Of a stretch of 64,000 nucleotides of DNA, positions 58,748 through 64,000 are shown piece after piece; position 1 is the stretch's first letter; each line of letters starts with the position of its first letter. The translations under genes were made by a program, and so were the position numbers. This stretch comes from Verrucomicrobiota bacterium (GTDB lineage Bacteria > Verrucomicrobiota > Verrucomicrobiia > Opitutales > UBA953), in the NCBI GenBank assembly GCA_026397965.1, contig JAPLTU010000040.1, forward strand, positions 24,642-88,641, in the 5' to 3' direction. The notes beneath the pieces were generated by a model, which was not told the origin of the DNA, ran no database searches, and saw only the letters and a list, made by a program, of their open reading frames with translations.

Positions 58748-59992
58748 ATGTCCGACTCTTACATCCAGCAGCTCTTCGCCGAACGCATTGGCGGTGTCAA
58801 TTACGGCAAGTCGACCGCGATCTATAAATTCGAGAAGATTAAGCGCGCTAAGGCCGCCGCCAAGAAGGCGAAGCCCGACGTCGCCCTGATCGATCTCGGC
58901 GTCGGCGAGCCCGACGAGATGGCTTTCCCCATGGTGGTGAAGGCGCTCCAGACCGAAGCCGCTAAGCCCGAGAATCGTGGTTATTCCGATAATGGAGGCG
59001 TCGATTTTAAGCAGGCCGCGGCGCGTTACATGAAGAATCTCTTTGGTGTGACCGTCGATGCTGAGACCGAAATCCTTCACTCCATTGGCTCCAAGGCCGC
59101 GCTGTCCATCCTGCCGGGCTGCCTGATCAACCCCGGCGATTATGTCCTCATGACTACTCCGGGATACCCGGTGTTCGGCACCCACGCCAAGTATTACGGC
59201 GGCCATGTCCATAACCTGAAGCTCACCGCGGAGAATAATTTCCTACCGGAGCTTAAGTCGATCCCAGCCGACATCTTGGCCAAGGCCAAGGTACTGGTGC
59301 TTAACTTCCCGAACAACCCGACCGGCGCCTGCGCCACGCGCAAGTTCTACGAGGAAGTCGTCGCCTTCGCCAAGCAGCACAACCTCGTCGTCATCCAAGA
59401 CGCTGCCTATGGCTCGCTGCACTTCGGCGCCGAGCAGCTCTCCATCCTGCAGGTCCCGGGCGCGAAGGACGTCGCCCTCGAACTGCACACGCTCTCCAAG
59501 AGCCATAACATGACTGGCTGGCGCATCGGCTTCGTCGCCGGCAACGCGTTGCTCGTCCGCGCCTACGGTGACGTAAAGGATAATTCCGACTCTGGCCAGT
59601 TTCTTGGTATCCAGAAGGCCGGCGCCGCCGGTCTCGACGATGTTTCCATCCCGAAGGCCATCTCCGCCAAGTATTCCCGCCGCATGGACAAGCTCGTGGG
59701 CGTGCTCGCCAAGCTCGGCTTCCAGGTCCGCAAGCCTGGTGCTGGTTTCTTTCTCTATATGCCTGCTCCGAAGTCTGCCACGGGCCCTTCTGGCACGGTG
59801 AGTTTCGAATCCGGCGAGGCTTTCTCACAATGGATGATCACCGAGCACCTCATCTCCACGGTTCCGTGGGATGATTGCGGTTCATTCGTCCGCTTCTCCG
59901 TCACCTTCGTCTCTGATCAGGGCGAGGCTGGCGAAGCCGAGGTCATCGCGGAAGTTGAACGCCGTCTGGCTGCTTGGAAATTCAGCTTCTGA
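58748..59992 (+). CDS. dapL: LL-diaminopimelate aminotransferase
   Basis: LIDLGVGEPDEMAFP, LNFPNNPTGACATRKFYEEVVAFAKQHNLVVIQDAAYGSL, HTLSKSHNMTGWRIGFVAG. Confidence 0.93.
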   Translation: MSDSYIQQLFAERIGGVNYGKSTAIYKFEKIKRAKAAAKKAKPDVALIDLGVGEPDEMAFPMVVKALQTEAAKPENRGYSDNGGVDFKQAAARYMKNLFGVTVDAETEILHSIGSKAALSILPGCLINPGDYVLMTTPGYPVFGTHAKYYGGHVHNLKLTAENNFLPELKSIPADILAKAKVLVLNFPNNPTGACATRKFYEEVVAFAKQHNLVVIQDAAYGSLHFGAEQLSILQVPGAKDVALELHTLSKSHNMTGWRIGFVAGNALLVRAYGDVKDNSDSGQFLGIQKAGAAGLDDVSIPKAISAKYSRRMDKLVGVLAKLGFQVRKPGAGFFLYMPAPKSATGPSGTVSFESGEAFSQWMITEHLISTVPWDDCGSFVRFSVTFVSDQGEAGEAEVIAEVERRLAAWKFSF

Positions 59993-60068
59993 AGGCCTTT
60001 TTAGGCCTCCCTTCCTTGTCGGATTGACAGGGCAGGGGGGCTTGGTCCTTCTTACCTTCTAGTTTATT

Positions 60069-60144
60069 GGCCTGATAGCTCAGTTGGTAGAGCAGACGCC
60101 TGAAGAGCGTCGTGTCGTTGGTTCGATTCCGACTCAGGCCACCA
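60069..60144 (+). tRNA. tRNA-Phe (anticodon GAA), CCA encoded
   Basis: GGCCTGA/TCAGGCC acceptor, GACGC-CTGAAGA-GCGTC anticodon arm, GTTGG-TTCGATT-CCGAC T arm, CCA. Confidence 0.97.
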
Positions 60145-60151
60145 TTTAACG

Positions 60152-60183
60152 CCAGCCCGTTTGATTTAGGTCGAACGGGCTGG
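60152..60183 (+). terminator. Hairpin terminator after tRNA-Phe
   Basis: CCAGCCCGTT...AACGGGCTGG followed by TCCTTT. Confidence 0.65.
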
Positions 60184-60213
60184 TCCTTTGATAAACCGAC
60201 TAAGGCCTAGCGG

Positions 60214-60774
60214 TTAAACAGCAGCTTCCAGAGTCTGTTTTTTGACGAAAGGCGGGTCGATGACGGTAAAGCATTCCATCTTCATCCGGCTGCAAGTCCA
60301 AGATTTTTCTCCGAGTTTAATAAGCTCGGCGCTGGGATTGTCGGCTTCGAGTGTGTTCGTGTTTTTGTATCCAACCTTGTCGGATAAGGATGCCACATCC
60401 TCGGGCAGCATGTGATAAGCGCCTTTGACCGGGTTCGAGAAAACGATTTCAGCGGCCGACTCGAGCAGCTTATTGGCCCCGGCCCGATCGAGTTTTTGCG
60501 GTAGCAGAAAGCGGAGCGGAGCTTTCTCTTTGGATCCCAGCCAAGCGATGGGTTCGATGGAGAGCCAGACATAGGGCTTTCCTGTGAGGGTTCCGCCGTC
60601 GCGAACCGAGAGTCGAATAGTCGTCAGCGAGCCCGGCTCATTTGGTTTGATGCCTTCGATTTGATACGTGGCCCAGAGTCCTGGAGCTGGTAATTTTTCT
60701 GCAAAAATACTCCATTGGGCGGAGGCACTGATGATGCCCCAGCCTAAAGCGATAACAGGCAACATGAGCCGCAT
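60214..60774 (-). CDS. Secreted hypothetical protein
   Basis: Signal peptide MRLMLPVIALGWGIISASAQ; no recognised family; start refined. Confidence 0.6.
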   Translation of the reverse strand: MRLMLPVIALGWGIISASAQWSIFAEKLPAPGLWATYQIEGIKPNEPGSLTTIRLSVRDGGTLTGKPYVWLSIEPIAWLGSKEKAPLRFLLPQKLDRAGANKLLESAAEIVFSNPVKGAYHMLPEDVASLSDKVGYKNTNTLEADNPSAELIKLGEKSWTCSRMKMECFTVIDPPFVKKQTLEAAV

Positions 60775-61064
60775 AGGGTGTTTTAAGCCATAATTAGGCT
60801 GATTTGGCGAGGCTAGTTCGGCCCCTAGGTGCCTTTCCCTTTGACTCTCCTGGGGGATGGGTTTCAAGTTTGCTTCACCGTCATGGCAACCTTGGCACAT
60901 TCTTCGACCTCCCGCCGCTTAGCGGTTGGTCGTGCCGTCCTGCCTTCGATTATTAACATCATCGGGCTCTGAGCCCGCTGAACGGAACGCCCGACGGGCG
61001 ACTCCCCGTTCCGCGGCACTCGGAACGGCCCCCTCCCTTTACCCAACCTTCCACCGACACTACC

Positions 61065-62621
61065 ATGGCACGCTCCATCGAAATCTACGATACCACCCTC
61101 CGCGACGGCTCGCAAGGGCAGGGGATCCATTTCTCGGTCGATGACAAGCTGCGCATCGCCGCCGAGCTCGAACGCTTTGGTATGAATTATATCGAGGGAG
61201 GCTGGCCCGGGTCCAATCCCCGCGACGTCGAGTTCTTCGCCCGCGCCAAGAAGATCAAGTTCAAGCATGCCAAGCTGGCGGCTTTCGGCTCTACGCGTCG
61301 GAAGGGTGTGCGTGCCTCCGAGGATGCTCAAGTGCGCGGCTTACTCGAGGTCGATACCCCGGTCGTAACAATCTATGGAAAGACTTCGGCTCTGCATGTC
61401 CGTGAAGTCTTGCGCTGTTCGCCGGAGGAAAATCTAGCGATGATCCGTGATACGGTGGCCTTTCTGAAATCCCATCGCCGCGAAGTCGTCTATGACTGCG
61501 AACATGCAATCGATGGCTGGAAAGAAGATCCAGCCTATGCCATCGCCACCATGCTTGCGGCCGTCGAAGGCGGGGCTGACCGTATCGTGCTTTGTGATAC
61601 CAATGGCGGCTCCTTGCCTGCCACGGTGGCCGCGGCCACGCGGGCGGTGCTGGCGGCCATGAAAGTCCCGGTCGGCATCCATACGCATGATGACGCCGGG
61701 CTCGGCTTGGCCAACGCCCTTGCTTCACTTGAAGCAGGTGCCTCGCACGTGCAAGGCACCGTCAACGGTATCGGCGAGCGGACCGGTAATTGCGACCTCA
61801 CCGCCGTCATCCCTTGCGCCCAACTTAAGTTCGGTTGGAAGTGCGTCTCCTCGACCTCGCTCAAGGGCCTCGCCGGTCTTTCCCGGTTTGTCGATGGTGT
61901 CGCTAATCTCGCGCCTGATCCGCGGCGCCCGTGGGTCGGCACGGCAGCCTTCGCCCATAAGGGCGGCACGCACGTCGATGCGGTCCGTAAATTCTCGGCC
62001 GCCTATGAACACATCGACCCGACGGTGGTTGGTAATGAACGCATGGTGCTCGTGAGCGATCAGTCCGGACGGAGTAATATCACGATGAAGGCGAAATCGT
62101 TGGGCATCGACCTCGACCGCGATTCACCTGCGACCAGTACCGCGCTGGATGAACTTAAGAAACTCGAGCATGCCGGCTGGAGCTTCGAAGACGCGGAAGC
62201 CTCACTGGCACTTCTGTTGCGCCGTCACTTAGGCAAGACGAAGACCGTTCCGTTTGAAGTGATGTCTTATCATGTCACTGCTCGCGGGGCTCGGGGCTCG
62301 GCGTACTGTGAAGCCGTGGTGCGGGTCAACATCGGCGGCAAGGAGTCGCTCACGGTGGCGGAGGGCGACGGTCCTGTGCATGCGCTCGACCAAGCTTTGC
62401 GTTCGGCTTTGGTAAAATCCTTCCCGAAAATCGCCAAGGTCAGTCTGGTGGATTATAAGGTGCGCATCTTAGGCGGCGCGGATGGCACGGCCGCCAAAAC
62501 CCGCGTGGTCATCCGTTCCTCGGACGGTAAGACGTCATGGGGTACAGTCGGTGTGAGCGAAAACCTGGTCGAGGCATCGCTACGCGCCATCGTCGATGGT
62601 TATGCTTACGCCTTGGCCTGA
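61065..62621 (+). CDS. cimA: (R)-citramalate synthase
   Basis: IEIYDTTLRDGSQGQGIHFSVDDKLRIAAELERFGMNYIEGGWPGSNPRD; VPVGIHTHDDAGLGLANALAS; C-terminal LeuA-dimer-like domain. Confidence 0.9.
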   Translation: MARSIEIYDTTLRDGSQGQGIHFSVDDKLRIAAELERFGMNYIEGGWPGSNPRDVEFFARAKKIKFKHAKLAAFGSTRRKGVRASEDAQVRGLLEVDTPVVTIYGKTSALHVREVLRCSPEENLAMIRDTVAFLKSHRREVVYDCEHAIDGWKEDPAYAIATMLAAVEGGADRIVLCDTNGGSLPATVAAATRAVLAAMKVPVGIHTHDDAGLGLANALASLEAGASHVQGTVNGIGERTGNCDLTAVIPCAQLKFGWKCVSSTSLKGLAGLSRFVDGVANLAPDPRRPWVGTAAFAHKGGTHVDAVRKFSAAYEHIDPTVVGNERMVLVSDQSGRSNITMKAKSLGIDLDRDSPATSTALDELKKLEHAGWSFEDAEASLALLLRRHLGKTKTVPFEVMSYHVTARGARGSAYCEAVVRVNIGGKESLTVAEGDGPVHALDQALRSALVKSFPKIAKVSLVDYKVRILGGADGTAAKTRVVIRSSDGKTSWGTVGVSENLVEASLRAIVDGYAYALA

Positions 62622-62838
62622 GTTGGTGGCTGACGCGTTGATTGCCATCTCAGGGGCGAGGTAGAAGTTTTCTACCCCGCCCTTGATGGATTCGCTTCTC
62701 ATTCTCTTCACCTCAAGGGTAGGGGTTGGAAGCATTCAGGCCTAATCGACGGCACGGAACTGAGCGGTTTCTCGGATCAGCCGGAGCTGACCGAGGTCAC
62801 GCTGGCCTTTTTAGCCCGGACGATTGGCAAGTAAACTT

Positions 62839-63999
62839 TTACTCTTTTAACCGGGCGATGACCGTCGAGCCGCGCAGGTCGACTTCGAAACAGCCCGTGT
62901 CTTCGAGCATCCGGTAGAACTTGGCGTAACGCGGAGCGTCGCGTTCGAGTCCGGGGTATTCCTGGACCAGATATTTTTTGATAATTTCAACCTTCAGCCA
63001 TTCCCCGGGTGGCGCGAGCCCCGTGGCCACGTCGACGAGGGCTTCGATGATGTCCCGGCGTGAAAGCAATTCGCGACGGCGGTGGTCAGCTTCGGCTTTG
63101 CCCGCGGCTTGTTGGGCGGGGGTGAGATTCGGGTTGTCGCGATAATCTTGGCCAGAGGGTTCTGCTGGTCGGCGAGGCTCACGTTGGGGGCGCGGTTCGC
63201 GCTGGGCTCGGGGTTCGCGGGCGGCTCGGGGTTCGCGGGCTGGCCGTGGTTCACGGGTCGGACGAACGGAGGCTTCGGTAAAAATAATTTCGGGCAAAAG
63301 TTTATCGAACTGATCGAGTAAGGCGGTGACTTCGGTCTTAGTCTTCGGAGTCAGTTCCCGGATGGCTTGAGCCAAAAGCGCCAGGGCCGCTCGCGGATCA
63401 GATTTGGTACGCTGTTCTTGGTCCAAGCGGTCACGCAGTTCGGTGAGGTTGAGATAGTGATGGGCCGTCGAGCGTAAGGCCTTGTGGGTGCGTTCACCCA
63501 TGACAACGATGCGGACGCCAAGGCGCTTGGCGTCTTCGACGACTGGCGTGAAATCACTATCGTTGGTGACAAAGACCAGGGTGGTCGGCGGCTCGGCTCC
63601 AGCCATGAGCTTCACGGCGTCGATGGTGAGGCGCATGTCGGCCGCATTTTTCCCCGGCGTATAACTGCGCTGGTCGACGAGTTCGAGGGCGGGCCAATCG
63701 AGGGCGGCCGCGCGCCAGCCGCTGAGCCGGCCATTGAAATCGCCATAAGCCCGGGCGCAAGCGAGGGGAGTGGCGCCGACGAAACGTAGTAAGGTGGGCA
63801 GGTGTTGGTGCGAAACGTTATCGGCATCGATCAGAATCCCAATCCGCTGGTCTTTTTGTCCCCGGGCGGCTTCCGGCGTGGACGTGGAGCCCGCGGTTTC
63901 TTGACGGGTCGTCCGCGGCTTAGGTCGGCGGTTGGTACTGGAAGCGGATCGACCGCGTGGGGCGGCAGGTTTCTTGACTGATTTTGGACGCGGTGGCAC
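62839..63999 (-). CDS. NYN-domain (LabA/DUF88-like) protein with C-terminal OST-HTH-like region; N-terminus may extend past the window
   Basis: IGILIDADNVSHQHLPTLL, KNAADMRLTIDAVKLM, TLVFVTNDSDFTPVVEDAKRLGVRIVVMG; C-terminal EWLKVEIIKKYLVQEYPGLERDAPRYAKFYRMLEDTGCFEV. Confidence 0.85.
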   Translation of the reverse strand: MPPRPKSVKKPAAPRGRSASSTNRRPKPRTTRQETAGSTSTPEAARGQKDQRIGILIDADNVSHQHLPTLLRFVGATPLACARAYGDFNGRLSGWRAAALDWPALELVDQRSYTPGKNAADMRLTIDAVKLMAGAEPPTTLVFVTNDSDFTPVVEDAKRLGVRIVVMGERTHKALRSTAHHYLNLTELRDRLDQEQRTKSDPRAALALLAQAIRELTPKTKTEVTALLDQFDKLLPEIIFTEASVRPTREPRPAREPRAAREPRAQREPRPQREPRRPAEPSGQDYRDNPNLTPAQQAAGKAEADHRRRELLSRRDIIEALVDVATGLAPPGEWLKVEIIKKYLVQEYPGLERDAPRYAKFYRMLEDTGCFEVDLRGSTVIARLKE

Positions 64000-64000
64000 G

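Noticed and set aside
1-64000. CRISPR arrays, transposases, integrases, phage genes or toxin-antitoxin pairs
   Set aside because: None were seen on reading the ORF track and sequence; the only clear periodic DNA repeat is the coding 60-bp repeat at 46425-46718.

Overview
This window is a gene-dense, GC-rich chromosomal segment that looks like the Verrucomicrobiota (PVC) lineage. That placement is inferred from DapL, expanded PSCyt1/DUF1549/DUF1553 and DUF1501 genes, a sulfatase and DUF1080. I see no CRISPR array, IS element, prophage or rRNA. Recognisable housekeeping content: ileS, a DksA/TraR-like gene, lspA, rpsT, tRNA-Tyr(GUA), an oppBC-like permease pair, trmD-rplS-rpsP, hppA, a sigma-70 factor, panC, xylA-xylB, dapL, tRNA-Phe(GAA) and cimA. 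From about 27.2 to 47.9 kb lies a roughly 20-kb block of mostly secreted proteins: sulfatase, lactonase, two DUF1501 proteins, three tandem ~1050-aa DUF1549/DUF1553 cytochrome-like paralogs, one broken DUF1549/DUF1553 gene, a 20-aa tandem-repeat protein and a ThuA-like protein. The observations most worth follow-up are: (i) three zinc-ribbon families in one 9-kb stretch that have lost zinc-ligand cysteines (IleS C-terminus, a DksA/TraR-like protein with a histone-H1-like tail, and an FmdB-like protein); (ii) a coiled-coil protein with a C-terminal NYN/PIN-like nuclease signature; (iii) a DUF1549/DUF1553 gene with an apparent internal deletion and frameshift whose junction can be placed; (iv) a pseudouridine-synthase-like protein without the catalytic Asp motif; (v) an exact 60-bp (20-aa) tandem repeat; (vi) tandem triplication of PSCyt1-type proteins with fast-evolving C-terminal linkers. 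No single locus can be asserted from sequence alone to be a new system. All family calls come from reading motifs by eye, without database searches.
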